Positions 8,419 to 17,164 are shown, numbered from the stretch's first letter. The stretch: DNA of 64,000 nt from Autumnicola psychrophila (GCF_031846645.1 NZ_JAVRHN010000012.1:52884-116883), one strand, 5' to 3'. Numbers and translations: made by a program. Notes: generated by a model not told the origin, from the letters alone.

Positions 8419-9360
8419 ATGACAATCACACAGCTACATTACGTTCTTGCTGTAGCAGAACATAAAAATTTCACGAAAGCTGCCCAAAAGGTATTTGTTA
8501 CACAACCTACGCTAAGTATGCAAATTCAGAAACTGGAAGAAGAGTTGGACATCCAGATTTTTGACCGGAGCAAGAAGCCCATTCAGCTTACCGAGACAGG
8601 TCAAAAAATTGTTCACCAGGCGCGAAATATTGTAAATGAAAGCGATAGGATAAAGGATATTGTAGACCAGCAAAAAGGTTATGTAGGAGGTATTTTTAAA
8701 TTGGGAATAATCCCCACAGTAATGCCTACGCTCCTACCGCTTTTTATTACCAATTTTATTAAAAAATACCCCAAGGTAAAACTAAAAATTGAGGAGCTAA
8801 ATACCGATGCTATTATCGAAAAACTGAAGGAAGGTCACCTGGATGCAGCTATTGCGGCTACACCTCTGGAGCAGGAAGGTATTAAGGAAAATCCACTTTA
8901 TTACGAACCTTTTGTTGGATATATTCCGCCTTCACACCGCCTGAATAAAAAGGAAAAAATTGCTGTAAACGATCTTGATCTGGATGATATACTGCTACTT
9001 CAGGATGGCCATTGCTTTAAAGATGGAATTATTAATCTTTGCAAAATAACCCGTGGTACCAACGATGATCATTTTCAACTGGAAAGTGGAAGTTTCGAAA
9101 CATTAATAAGCCTCGCAAACGAGGGACTGGGAATGACACTGCTCCCCTATCTCCACACCCTCGAACTCAAAGAATCAGAAAAACAGCATTTAAAAATGTT
9201 TGAAGATCCTGTACCTGCCCGGGAAGTGAGCCTTATTTACAATCGCAGCGAATTAAAAATGCAGATAATTGAGGCTATGCGCAGCACCATTGCAGGAGTT
9301 ATAAAAGGAGCAATAGCCTATCAAAACGTACAGATTATAAGTCCGATAAATAAAAAGTAA
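8419..9360 (+). CDS. oxyR: Hydrogen peroxide-sensing LysR-type regulator OxyR
   Basis: A 313-residue LysR-type regulator. An N-terminal winged helix-turn-helix (residues 1-60, NFTKAAQKVFVTQPTLSMQI) is followed by a substrate-binding-like sensor domain. In the sensor, GHCFKDGIINLC places cysteines at 199 and 208, the same numbers as the redox pair of Escherichia coli OxyR, so peroxide sensing by disulfide formation is well supported. The ATG at 8419 is chosen over a TTG nine bases earlier. No catalase or peroxidase gene is adjacent, so its targets lie elsewhere. Confidence 0.94.
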   Translation: MTITQLHYVLAVAEHKNFTKAAQKVFVTQPTLSMQIQKLEEELDIQIFDRSKKPIQLTETGQKIVHQARNIVNESDRIKDIVDQQKGYVGGIFKLGIIPTVMPTLLPLFITNFIKKYPKVKLKIEELNTDAIIEKLKEGHLDAAIAATPLEQEGIKENPLYYEPFVGYIPPSHRLNKKEKIAVNDLDLDDILLLQDGHCFKDGIINLCKITRGTNDDHFQLESGSFETLISLANEGLGMTLLPYLHTLELKESEKQHLKMFEDPVPAREVSLIYNRSELKMQIIEAMRSTIAGVIKGAIAYQNVQIISPINKK

Positions 9361-9530
9361 AGTGGTTGACCTTTTGAAAGCCTAAACTTAGTTTTTGTCA
9401 TCTTGAATGAAGGCAAAAGGACAAACAAACTCCTCAACTGCAATCGGTCTGGCAACTCTGCTATAATATTTTGGTTAGAGATTTACCAGAAGCATAAATA
9501 GTAATCGAAATGAGGTCAAACAGAAAAAGA

Positions 9531-9556
9531 AAAAGCGGCTCAAGGGCCGCTTTTTT
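9531..9556. terminator. Bidirectional intrinsic terminator
   Basis: A nine-base-pair stem (AAAAGCGGC / GCCGCTTTT) with a six-base loop has T-rich runs on both strands. On the minus strand it directly follows the stop of the 65-residue gene at 9557; on the plus strand it would stop transcripts from oxyR. Confidence 0.88.
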
Positions 9557-9754
9557 CTATGGATTTAAATAAATTAAACAACTATTTAATTCGGGGTTCT
9601 GCCGGGTTAAAGTTATAATCCAGATTTTTAGTTCCTCAATTTCATGAGGCAGCAATCTGTCCATTGCTTTGTTGACTTCCTTACAGAACAGCGTAGCATC
9701 AAAACTTACTTTGTCAAGTACTGTTTTGGTGTATTCAAAAATCGCTCTCGCCAT
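9557..9754 (-). CDS. Conserved small hypothetical protein (65 aa)
   Basis: A 65-residue protein starting MARAIFEYTKTVLDKVSFD, followed by an acidic, probably helical middle (HEIEELKIWI) and a NPELNSCLIYLN end. I recall very similar short proteins in many Flavobacteriaceae, always of unknown function. A strong terminator sits directly behind the stop codon, which supports a real transcription unit. No signal peptide or membrane segment is present. Confidence 0.78.
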   Translation of the reverse strand: MARAIFEYTKTVLDKVSFDATLFCKEVNKAMDRLLPHEIEELKIWIITLTRQNPELNSCLIYLNP

Positions 9755-9884
9755 AATTTGATACCTGGTTTAGTTAGAAAAAATGATTAAAAAAAGGTAG
9801 AATTGTTTCTATAAGCTTAGATTAATACTTTCTAAATATAGGTAATTTATTTTAAATAAAGATGTACGAAAACGATTTAGTTCG

Positions 9885-10685
9885 TTAGAACCTTCTATCC
9901 CCACCAATCACATCTCCCAATCCACCTAGAATACTACCTTCTCCTTTATCCTTGCCTCCACCTTGCGGTGCCGCCTGAAGAACTCTGTTTGCCAGTCGGC
10001 TAAAAGGCAAAGACTGAATATAAACAGTTCCGGGTCCAGTGAGCGTAGCAAAGAACAAACCTTCGCCACCAAAAAAGGTGTTTTTTATACCACCAACGAA
10101 TTCGATATCATAATCAATATCCTGTGTAAAACCAATTATACAACCAGTATCCACTTTTAATTTCTCACCAGGTTGTAATTCCTTTCTTGCCATAGTTCCG
10201 CCTGCATGGACAAATGCCATACCATCTCCCTCTACTTTTTGCATAATAAAACCTTCACCTCCAAAGAAACCACGACCAAACTTTTTACTGAACTCAATTC
10301 CAATGGAAACGCCTTTTGCAGCACATAAAAAAGCATCTTTTTGACAAATAAACTTCCCGTTAAACTTTGTAAGGTCTATGGGAATAATCTTTCCCGGATA
10401 GGGAGATGCAAAACTTATTTTTTTCTTTCCCTGTATCTCGTTGGAGAAAATAGTCATGAAAAGACTTTCCCCGGTCAACAACCTTTTTCCAGCTCCCAGG
10501 ATTTTTCCCAAAAAGCCTTCATCTTTGGCAGAACCGTCGCCAAAAATGGTATTCATCTGGATGCCGTTATCCATCATCATAAAATTTCCGGCTTCAGCAA
10601 TTACCGCCTCCTCTGGATCCAGTTCCAGCTCAACATACTGCATTTCTTCTCCAAAGATCTGGTAATCTATTTCATGTGCATTCAT
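9885..10685 (-). CDS. TIGR00266 / AIM24 family protein
   Basis: A 266-residue protein with the glycine-rich beta-helical repeats of the AIM24 (TIGR00266) family: EAVIAEAGNFMMMDNGI, FFGGEGFIMQKVEGDG and FFGGEGLFFATLTGPG. The C-terminal tail is rich in Gly and charged residues. Mitochondrial AIM24 affects inner membrane organisation; the bacterial role is not established. There is no signal peptide, so it is probably cytoplasmic. It is monocistronic. Confidence 0.9.
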   Translation of the reverse strand: MNAHEIDYQIFGEEMQYVELELDPEEAVIAEAGNFMMMDNGIQMNTIFGDGSAKDEGFLGKILGAGKRLLTGESLFMTIFSNEIQGKKKISFASPYPGKIIPIDLTKFNGKFICQKDAFLCAAKGVSIGIEFSKKFGRGFFGGEGFIMQKVEGDGMAFVHAGGTMARKELQPGEKLKVDTGCIIGFTQDIDYDIEFVGGIKNTFFGGEGLFFATLTGPGTVYIQSLPFSRLANRVLQAAPQGGGKDKGEGSILGGLGDVIGGDRRF

Positions 10686-10873
10686 GAATTTAAGTATTTA
10701 AAGGTTAAGGTTTAAAGTTTTTAAAGTTGTTCTCTGTTATGAGTTATCTGTTGTTTATCGTTTGATGTTTTACAGCATAAAGCTTTTAATTCCTTCCTCC
10801 CCTCTTTTGACTGACTCAACTTTCTTTTATGACTGCATTTTCAAATTAACTCATTTTCAAATTCTCAAATCAT

Positions 10874-11323
10874 TTACTTCTTCACCCTCACCGTCCATTC
10901 AAAATGAAATTCGGATACTTCAATCCCTTCTTCATTTCTTCCCTCACTTTTCATCCAGAAGGTTTCACCTTCTCCGGTGGATAAAGTTTTTTTGATAGCT
11001 TCAGTAATTTTTTCGCCATCCTCACACGTAAAGGTGATTTTTCCTGTTGCTTTTTTTGAGAAAGTAGATTTATTTTGGGCAACCAACATCGAAATCTTCT
11101 TGTTTTCCTGCTGAATTTTTGACATTACCAATGCTCCCGTGCTTAACTCGGCAGCCATCGCCTGTACCGCAAAATACATCGATTTAAACGGATTCTGATT
11201 TATCCACCTGTGCTTAACCCTTACTTGACAGCTCCTGCTATTAATCTGTTTTACCCGCACACCACAGAGCCATGCACTGGGTAATTTCAGCATTAAAAAA
11301 GAATTAAGTTTTGCGGGTGTCAT
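10874..11323 (-). CDS. DUF4442 domain-containing hotdog-fold protein
   Basis: A 149-residue protein with the DUF4442 (YiiD C-terminal-like, thioesterase-type hotdog) pattern: LPSAWLCGVRV near the start, NPFKSMYFAVQAMAAELSTG in the central helix, then a beta-rich half. I take the ATG at 11323; an in-frame TTG at 11338 would add five residues not usual for the family. Hotdog proteins often act on acyl-CoA thioesters, but no substrate can be read here. Confidence 0.85.
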   Translation of the reverse strand: MTPAKLNSFLMLKLPSAWLCGVRVKQINSRSCQVRVKHRWINQNPFKSMYFAVQAMAAELSTGALVMSKIQQENKKISMLVAQNKSTFSKKATGKITFTCEDGEKITEAIKKTLSTGEGETFWMKSEGRNEEGIEVSEFHFEWTVRVKK

Positions 11324-11421
11324 TACTGGAAATTTCAAATTTGTACTTAAATGTATTTAAAATAACTGGTTCAGCTGGGAATATCAATTCTTAAATTTAA
11401 GTTAATTTTGAGTACTATGTT

Positions 11422-11453
11422 TTGCAAATTACTATCCTTTGTACATATATTTG
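11422..11453 (+). promoter_or_regulatory. Promoter of the DUF4870-PadR-PspC operon
   Basis: TTG at 11422-11424 and TATATTTG at 11446-11453 with a 21-bp spacer match the Bacteroidota consensus. The predicted start near 11459 gives a leader of about 14 bases before the ATG at 11473. Confidence 0.7.
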
Positions 11454-11472
11454 TATAAGAAAATAATAGGTT

Positions 11473-11988
11473 ATGAACTTAAAAGTCTTAAACAGGGATA
11501 AAAACCTGGCAACACTCATTCATCTGTCGGTGTTTACCAAGTTTCTTTTTCCATTAGGAAATTTTCTTTTTCCGCTCCTTCTCTGGATTTTCAGAAAAGA
11601 TGATGAATTCGTAGACCACCATGGAAGAAATGCACTTAACTTCCAGATAAGTATTTTCCTGTATAGCATTTTATTGGTAGTACTTGGATTGGCGGGGCTT
11701 ACTCTCATTGTACTGAACCTCGATCCTGAAATTTTTTTACATAGACTTCCTGAATTTGTAATAGATGATTTACAGCAGGCACTTTCTGCCATCATTCTGG
11801 TAATAGTCTTTGCCACGCTCCTCCTTGCCCTTTTTGTCCTGGAAATCTTTGCTGTGATAAGCGCGAGTCTAAAAGCAAATGAGGGAGAACTTTACAATTA
11901 TCCGTTATGCATCAATTTTATAAGTATCAATAACACTAATCATCAATCAAAAAATGCACAGTTTAACAAAGAAAATCACACATTATGA
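11473..11988 (+). CDS. DUF4870 domain-containing membrane protein
   Basis: A 171-residue membrane protein with about three hydrophobic segments. It carries the DUF4870 features of an early LATLIHLS and the DDEFVDHHGRNALNFQIS motif after the first helix pair. It is the first gene of a four-gene operon; its stop overlaps the padR start (ATGA). Co-transcription with a PadR regulator and a PspC protein points to an envelope-stress role by association only. Confidence 0.86.
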   Translation: MNLKVLNRDKNLATLIHLSVFTKFLFPLGNFLFPLLLWIFRKDDEFVDHHGRNALNFQISIFLYSILLVVLGLAGLTLIVLNLDPEIFLHRLPEFVIDDLQQALSAIILVIVFATLLLALFVLEIFAVISASLKANEGELYNYPLCINFISINNTNHQSKNAQFNKENHTL

Positions 11989-12329
11989 AGATTGAAAATA
12001 CCAAAGCGCAAATGCGAAAAGGTGTTCTGGAGTACTGCATTCTCTCTGTCCTTAAGGATGAAGATGCATATGTGGCAGAAATTCTCGAAACCCTGAAAGA
12101 CGCAAAATTACTGGTAGTAGAAGGTACCATTTATCCTTTACTCACCAGGCTTAAAAACGCCGGACTCCTTTCTTACCGATGGGAAGAATCCAGCAGTGGG
12201 CCACCACGTAAGTACTACGGACTTACAGATACAGGAAAATTGTTCCTTAAGGAACTCACCACCACCTGGGACGAACTGCAAACTGCTGTGACTATTGTAA
12301 CCACTCAAAAAAATAAAGATCATGAATAA
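11985..12329 (+). CDS. PadR family transcriptional regulator
   Basis: A 114-residue regulator with a winged helix-turn-helix typical of short PadR proteins: KGVLEYCILSVL, then VVEGTIYPLLTRLKNAGLLSYRW and PPRKYYGLTDTGK in the wing. It overlaps both neighbours by a few bases, so its level is tied to that of the DUF4870 and PspC proteins. PadR proteins usually repress their own operon; no clear palindrome was seen upstream of 11473. Confidence 0.93.
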   Translation: MKIENTKAQMRKGVLEYCILSVLKDEDAYVAEILETLKDAKLLVVEGTIYPLLTRLKNAGLLSYRWEESSSGPPRKYYGLTDTGKLFLKELTTTWDELQTAVTIVTTQKNKDHE

Positions 12330-14076
12330 AACAGTCAATATAAATCTCGCCGGCATTTTCTTCCACATAGATGAAGATGCTTATGCTAAATTACAGCACT
12401 ATCTGGAGGCCATTAAACGCTCGTTTGCCCGTACGCAGGGAAGCGAGGAAATAATAGCAGACATTGAAGCCCGTATTGCTGAATTATTCAATGAAAAGAT
12501 CAAGGATAAGAGACAGGTAATCAGCATTAAAGAAGTTGAAGAAGTGATTGCAATCATGGGTCAGCCTGAAGATTACATGGTAGACGAAGAAATCTTTGAA
12601 GATGAACCCGTTTATGAATCTACAGGAAAAATGACCGGAAGAAAACTATTCCGGGATCCTTTAAACAGTTATCTGGGTGGCGTTTCTTCCGGTCTGGGAC
12701 ATTATATGGAAATTGATGCGGTTTGGGTTCGGCTACTATGGGTGCTGCTCACATTGCTTACCAGTGGTGCTTTTATCCTGATATATATCGCATTCTGGAT
12801 TTTTGTGCCCGAAGCGAAGACTACAGCAGACAGGCTTGCCATGAAAGGTGAAGAAGTGACCATCAGCAACATCGAAAAAAAAATTCGTGAAGGTTTTGAT
12901 AACGTAGCCGGAAAGGTAAAAGATGTAGATTATGAAAAATACGGGAAAAGGGCAAGATCGGGAGCAAGTTCTGCAGGATCGGCTTTAGGAAATGCCATTT
13001 TAATGGTACTTACCATCTTCGTGAAATTCATCGGAATCTTACTTCTATTACTATCAGGATCAATTTTAATAGGACTATTTATAGCCTTGTTTACCATTGG
13101 TGTCTTCGGAATTATCGAAACTCCGTGGACAGATTACATAGAAATGGCGGTAAGTGGCGGGCCGCTATGGCTAATTTCCTTGCTGTTTTTTTTCCTGGTG
13201 GGAATTCCGTTTTTCTTCCTTTTCGTTTTAGGACTAAAAATTCTGGTGAACAACCTTAAATCAATTGGAACAACTGCCAAACTGGTATTACTTGGAGTGT
13301 GGATTCTCTCCTTTATCGGATTACTTATAATCGGAATTCAGCAGGCCACGAATACAGCTTTTGATGGAGAAACGGTGATCACAAAGCCGCTGAATATTTC
13401 TGCACAGGATACCTTATTCCTGAAAATGCAAAATCAGAATAGTTTTTCTTCCAGCTTTTATCGTGGTGATGCTTTTAAAATAAAACATGACGAAAGCAAT
13501 AACAAAATGTTATTTTCAGACCAGGTTTGGATTACGATAAAATCTACAAGGGATTCCCTTGCGAGCATGGAAATTGTGAAAGCTGCAGAAGGAAGTGATT
13601 TTGAAGATGCCAATGAAAGAGCACGCAATATTCAGTATGATGTCAACCTTATAAATAATGAATTACAACTCGACAGTCACCTCACTTCAGATTTAAAATA
13701 CAAGTACAGAGATCAGGAAGTGAGGATCACGTTGTTTCTCCCGCAGGGCACCACGCTTTATGTGGAGGACAATGTAGGTGCTTTTATTAGCCGAAGATAT
13801 AATAGTGAAAACATCTACAGGCATGGCGACCAGGAACGTTACCTGGAAATAACTGAGAATGGAACTATTTGCAACGACTGCCCGGTGGAGATGGAAATGG
13901 AGGATGAAAATGCTGACGATACTTATACCGATGAAGAATGGGAAAGCGAAGACCAATGGGACGAGGAAAGCGATTATAACTCCCGAAGCACTAACCGTAG
14001 TTCTACTGAAGAACCAGAGAATACAGAAGATTCTGAAACAACTACAGTAGAAACCGATACAACCAGCCAGTCATGA
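12322..14076 (+). CDS. PspC domain-containing membrane protein
   Basis: A 584-residue protein. An N-terminal region (1-95) has a helical DxEARIAELF segment. The PspC domain (about 108-170) contains LGGVSSGLGHYMEIDAVWVR followed by a two-helix membrane part. A further four membrane segments lie at about 230-350. A periplasmic beta-rich region and a very acidic Ser/Thr/Glu tail of about 60 residues follow. PspC proteins take part in membrane-stress responses. It is encoded with PadR and overlaps it by eight bases. Confidence 0.9.
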   Translation: MNKTVNINLAGIFFHIDEDAYAKLQHYLEAIKRSFARTQGSEEIIADIEARIAELFNEKIKDKRQVISIKEVEEVIAIMGQPEDYMVDEEIFEDEPVYESTGKMTGRKLFRDPLNSYLGGVSSGLGHYMEIDAVWVRLLWVLLTLLTSGAFILIYIAFWIFVPEAKTTADRLAMKGEEVTISNIEKKIREGFDNVAGKVKDVDYEKYGKRARSGASSAGSALGNAILMVLTIFVKFIGILLLLLSGSILIGLFIALFTIGVFGIIETPWTDYIEMAVSGGPLWLISLLFFFLVGIPFFFLFVLGLKILVNNLKSIGTTAKLVLLGVWILSFIGLLIIGIQQATNTAFDGETVITKPLNISAQDTLFLKMQNQNSFSSSFYRGDAFKIKHDESNNKMLFSDQVWITIKSTRDSLASMEIVKAAEGSDFEDANERARNIQYDVNLINNELQLDSHLTSDLKYKYRDQEVRITLFLPQGTTLYVEDNVGAFISRRYNSENIYRHGDQERYLEITENGTICNDCPVEMEMEDENADDTYTDEEWESEDQWDEESDYNSRSTNRSSTEEPENTEDSETTTVETDTTSQS

Positions 14077-14219
14077 GCACATTAATTTCTTTATTGATCA
14101 GTTTGGTTATGTCGTTTATGATGGAAAATCCTCAAGAGGATACACAGAAAATAATTGCTGAAGAAAACTGCACAATTCAGCTTCAGCAAAAAATGTGGGA
14201 AGAATGTAACGAAGATTAG
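14073..14219 (+). CDS. Small membrane peptide (48 aa) at the end of the PspC operon
   Basis: A 48-residue frame starts at an ATG overlapping the pspC stop codon (ATGA), the same coupling used throughout the operon. It encodes one hydrophobic segment (LISLLISLVMSFMM) and then an acidic tail with two Cys. The frame is followed within 25 bases by a strong terminator. Both points support a real gene. It could be a small partner of the PspC protein; this is an inference from position. Confidence 0.62.
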   Translation: MSTLISLLISLVMSFMMENPQEDTQKIIAEENCTIQLQQKMWEECNED

Positions 14220-14242
14220 TCGTAGTTCCTTCCCGGAAAAAG

Positions 14243-14276
14243 AAATCCCGTCAAACTGAATTGACGGGATTTTTTA
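14243..14276. terminator. Bidirectional terminator between the PspC operon and trxB
   Basis: A perfect 12-bp stem (AAATCCCGTCAA / TTGACGGGATTT) with a six-base loop is followed by T-rich sequence on the plus strand. It separates the convergent PspC operon and trxB and probably serves both. Confidence 0.88.
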
Positions 14277-14295
14277 TATTCGAAAATTGCCATTT

Positions 14296-15270
14296 TCAGG
14301 CAGTGACTTCCTCTTCTTTCCTACTCTCCACTTCAGCCAAATATCGCTCTGCATCAAGAGCTGCCATACAACCCGTTCCGGCTGCAGTTACAGCCTGGCG
14401 ATATTCTTTATCCTGTACATCTCCTGAAGCAAAAACCCCCGGAAGATTTGTTTTTGTAGATTTGCCTTTCGTGATCAAATAGCCGGTATCATCCATGTCC
14501 AGCTGACCTTTAAAGACTTCAGTATTTGGTTTGTGTCCAATAGCTACAAAAAATCCGGTAATTTTTATTTCTTCCTTCTCTCCTGTCTGGTTATTTACCA
14601 TTCGCAAACCTTCAACTACCTGGTCACCAAGAATTTCATCAACCTCGGTATTATATCTCAGGTCAATGTTTTTTGTACTGGTCACCCTGTGCTGCATTGC
14701 TTTAGACGCTCGCATCTCATCTTTCCTAACCAACATAGTCACTTTATTACAAATATTGGAAAGATAAGTAGCCTCTTCTGCAGCGGTGTCACCACCACCC
14801 ACAATGGCAACATCCTGATTTTTATAAAAGAAACCGTCACAAACCGCACATGCTGAAACTCCGCCTCCTCTTAATTTCTGCTCACTTGGCAATCCAAGAT
14901 ATTTTGCAGTAGCTCCTGTAGAAATAATTACAGTTTCTGCCTCAACCCAGGTAGCGTTATCTACACGTGCACGATGAATTCCGCCAATTTCTTTGCTGAA
15001 TTCTACTTCAGTTACCATTCCTATTCTCACTTCGGTACCAAAACGTTCAGCCTGTTTCTGAAGGTCCATCATCATTTGCGGCCCGTCTATACCGTCTGCA
15101 TATCCGGGAAAGTTATCTACTTCAGTAGTAGTGGTTAACTGTCCGCCGGGTTCCATTCCGGTGTACATTACCGGTTTAAGATCTGCACGGGATGCATAGA
15201 TTGCTGCAGTATACCCTGCCGGCCCGGAGCCTATAATAAGACACTTTATTCTTTCAACTTTATCGCTCAT
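14296..15270 (-). CDS. trxB: Thioredoxin-disulfide reductase
   Basis: A 324-residue flavoprotein that uses NADPH to reduce thioredoxin. The FAD-binding motif GSGPAGY lies at residues 14-20, the redox-active pair CAVC at 141-144, the NADPH motif VGGGDTAAEEA in the middle, and the FAD-binding FASGDVQDKEYRQ near the end. Length and motifs are those of the low-molecular-weight bacterial type. Its stop codon overlaps one weak copy of the dispersed intergenic element described in the findings. Confidence 0.96.
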   Translation of the reverse strand: MSDKVERIKCLIIGSGPAGYTAAIYASRADLKPVMYTGMEPGGQLTTTTEVDNFPGYADGIDGPQMMMDLQKQAERFGTEVRIGMVTEVEFSKEIGGIHRARVDNATWVEAETVIISTGATAKYLGLPSEQKLRGGGVSACAVCDGFFYKNQDVAIVGGGDTAAEEATYLSNICNKVTMLVRKDEMRASKAMQHRVTSTKNIDLRYNTEVDEILGDQVVEGLRMVNNQTGEKEEIKITGFFVAIGHKPNTEVFKGQLDMDDTGYLITKGKSTKTNLPGVFASGDVQDKEYRQAVTAAGTGCMAALDAERYLAEVESRKEEEVTA

Positions 15271-15289
15271 AGGAATATAATTTGAAATG

Positions 15290-15297
15290 CAAAAATA
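15290..15297 (-). promoter_or_regulatory. -7 promoter element of trxB (TATTTTTG)
   Basis: TATTTTTG on the minus strand fits TAnnTTTG and lies 20 bases upstream of the trxB ATG. No TTG is seen at the -33 position. Confidence 0.5.
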
Positions 15298-15431
15298 CTA
15301 ACTTTAAAGTAAATTCCCGAGACTATTACGATGAAGATTTGTTATTGGCAAATAGCTTCAGTAAATTCCTGATCTTTTCAGAAGCTTCAGAAAAAACTTA
15401 TTTGACCTCCTCAGGATTCGAAGTTAAAAAT

Positions 15432-15439
15432 TACCTTTG
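15432..15439 (+). promoter_or_regulatory. -7 element TACCTTTG just before the TRIC-like gene
   Basis: TACCTTTG ends only six bases before the ATG at 15446, so the transcript would start at or within a few bases of the start codon. A TTG at 15402-15404 is 27 bp upstream, longer than usual. Confidence 0.45.
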
Positions 15440-15445
15440 CCCGTT

Positions 15446-16069
15446 ATGGAACTGAGTCTATTTAATATTCTGGACATCCTGGGAACCATGGCTTTTGCCA
15501 TTTCGGGGGCACTTGCAGCAATGGACAGGAAGCTCGATCTCTTCGGAATTTTTATTATAGCCTTTGTAACCGCTATTGGTGGCGGTACCATTCGCGATGC
15601 GCTTATGGGAAATACTCCGGTCGCCTGGATGGAAAACGCAACCTACGTTTACCTTATTGGAGCGGTAACTATTTTTGCAATTATCTTCCGGAATAAAATA
15701 AATTACCTCAAAACCTCCCTTTTCCTGTTTGATACTATCGGACTCGGAGTTTTTACAATCACAGGAGTAGAAACCGGTGTTGCCAACAACCTTGATCCTA
15801 TAATTTCTATCGCCATAGGGGCAATGACAGGTACTTTTGGTGGGGTGGTAAGGGATATTCTCTGTAACGAAATTCCGGTAATTTTTAGAAGGGAAATTTA
15901 CGCGACAGCATGCATTGTGGGAGGTCTAGCCTTTGTTATTCTGCACCGGCTTGGAGTAAATATTGATATTATTTACATCGTTACCTCACTTACCGTGATA
16001 ATTATTCGTCTGCTGGTGGTCAAATACAAGATCTCATTACCATCTTATCATCTGCTTCAAAATAATTAG
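15446..16069 (+). CDS. Trimeric intracellular cation channel-like (UPF0126/YicG) membrane protein
   Basis: A 207-residue protein made of two repeats of a three-helix unit, each with the glycine-rich UPF0126 signature: AISGALAAMDRKLD then FVTAIGGGTIRDALMG in the first, and GVFTITGVETGVA then MTGTFGGVVRDILCNEIP in the second. Prokaryotic homologues form TRIC-type cation channels. The ATG at 15446 is preferred; a TTG nine bases earlier lies inside the promoter element. Confidence 0.9.
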   Translation: MELSLFNILDILGTMAFAISGALAAMDRKLDLFGIFIIAFVTAIGGGTIRDALMGNTPVAWMENATYVYLIGAVTIFAIIFRNKINYLKTSLFLFDTIGLGVFTITGVETGVANNLDPIISIAIGAMTGTFGGVVRDILCNEIPVIFRREIYATACIVGGLAFVILHRLGVNIDIIYIVTSLTVIIIRLLVVKYKISLPSYHLLQNN

Positions 16070-16070
16070 A

Positions 16071-16097
16071 AAATCTCACCTTAGGAGATCATTTTTT
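16071..16097 (+). terminator. Possible terminator after the TRIC-like gene
   Basis: A short ATCTC / GAGAT stem with a seven-base loop is followed by CATTTTTT, starting two bases after the stop codon. The stem is short, so this is only moderately supported. Confidence 0.5.
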
Positions 16098-16219
16098 ATA
16101 AAATTTTTTAAAAAGAAGTTCTTAACTACATACTACTTTATCTACAGGGCTACTCAAAAAAATTCATTTATCGGCATATAGAAAAGTAAATAACAATATG
16201 AATCAGACGTCAGGCGCAA

Positions 16220-17119
16220 TTAGTCTTTGATGAATTCTTTAAAATTATTTAATACTTTTTGAGACAGGCGTTCTTCTGTTTTTGTGGACCATCCGGCACT
16301 TTTATCCACTGTAATCAGGTTTTTATTCTTCAGGATTCGGCCATCGAGTTTACTTTTTGCATCTCCGTCGAAAATGGCAAAATTTGAAGGTTCACTTATC
16401 CATTTCTGAAAAGCCTTTTCGTCTAAAGGCAGTCCCAGTGAAGTATTAATCAAAATTTTTCCAGAACCCAACTGCTCAAACTCCTTTTTCTTCAGAATCT
16501 GAATATTTTTTGGCAGATGAATACTTATCATTTCTGAAGTTTTTAGCAATTCATCCAATTCCAGGTAATTAACACCTTTCTCTTCCCAGTCTTTTTTCCT
16601 GGTCCTGCTGAAGTAGTAGAGATCCATTCCAAAAGGCAGCAGGCATTTTGCCAGTAACTGTCCGGTAGTGCCAAGGCCGATAATTCCTAATTTCCTGCCG
16701 GTAAGCTCCATTGGCATTTCCCGCCACTGATTTTTACCAAAACCGTGCAGCAATCTCACCAATTCTGAAACTATAAACTCAATAACACCGGGATCTCCAT
16801 AATCTCTGATGCCTGTAACCCCAATTCCCCTCTCCCGGGCGAAATTCACGGCCACGTTAGCAGAAGCGTCATCATACAGACTGCAGCACATTCCGATATA
16901 CTTGAGATTCGGACACTTTTCAATGATTTTTTCGTCAATTTGGGTCCTCCACGACACAAAAATCGCTTCCGCATCGCCTATCCGCTCTAAAACCTCAGTT
17001 TCAGAAGCCGGTTCGTCTTTATATACATCAATTTTCTCTTCACTATATTGCTGTAGTTCCTCCAAAGCCCAATCCTGAATCTTGGTATGATCTACACATA
17101 CTATTTTTTTAAACTTCAT
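16220..17119 (-). CDS. D-2-hydroxyacid dehydrogenase homologue lacking catalytic residues
   Basis: A 299-residue protein with the two-domain layout of D-isomer 2-hydroxyacid dehydrogenases. An N-terminal flavodoxin-like part precedes an NAD-binding domain with GLGTTG (residues 148-153). The three family catalytic residues are absent: the Arg of the NxSRG motif is Leu 228 (INTSLG), no Glu follows in the DVFPxEP position (IFDGDAKSK), and the His of TPHxGG is Lys 273 (VDKSAGWST). The SerA protein encoded at 58445 has all three, which makes the contrast clear. It may bind NAD without acting as a dehydrogenase. Monocistronic. Confidence 0.82.
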   Translation of the reverse strand: MKFKKIVCVDHTKIQDWALEELQQYSEEKIDVYKDEPASETEVLERIGDAEAIFVSWRTQIDEKIIEKCPNLKYIGMCCSLYDDASANVAVNFARERGIGVTGIRDYGDPGVIEFIVSELVRLLHGFGKNQWREMPMELTGRKLGIIGLGTTGQLLAKCLLPFGMDLYYFSRTRKKDWEEKGVNYLELDELLKTSEMISIHLPKNIQILKKKEFEQLGSGKILINTSLGLPLDEKAFQKWISEPSNFAIFDGDAKSKLDGRILKNKNLITVDKSAGWSTKTEERLSQKVLNNFKEFIKD

Positions 17120-17164
17120 ACTTTATTTCTCTCTTTTTCTTCTGAAATAGTCATGTCTTCAAAA

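Noticed and set aside
9361..9530. TTGTCATCTTGAATGAAGG after oxyR, resembling a known Bacteroidota intergenic repeat word
   Set aside because: Only one degenerate copy is seen, not enough to call a repeat.
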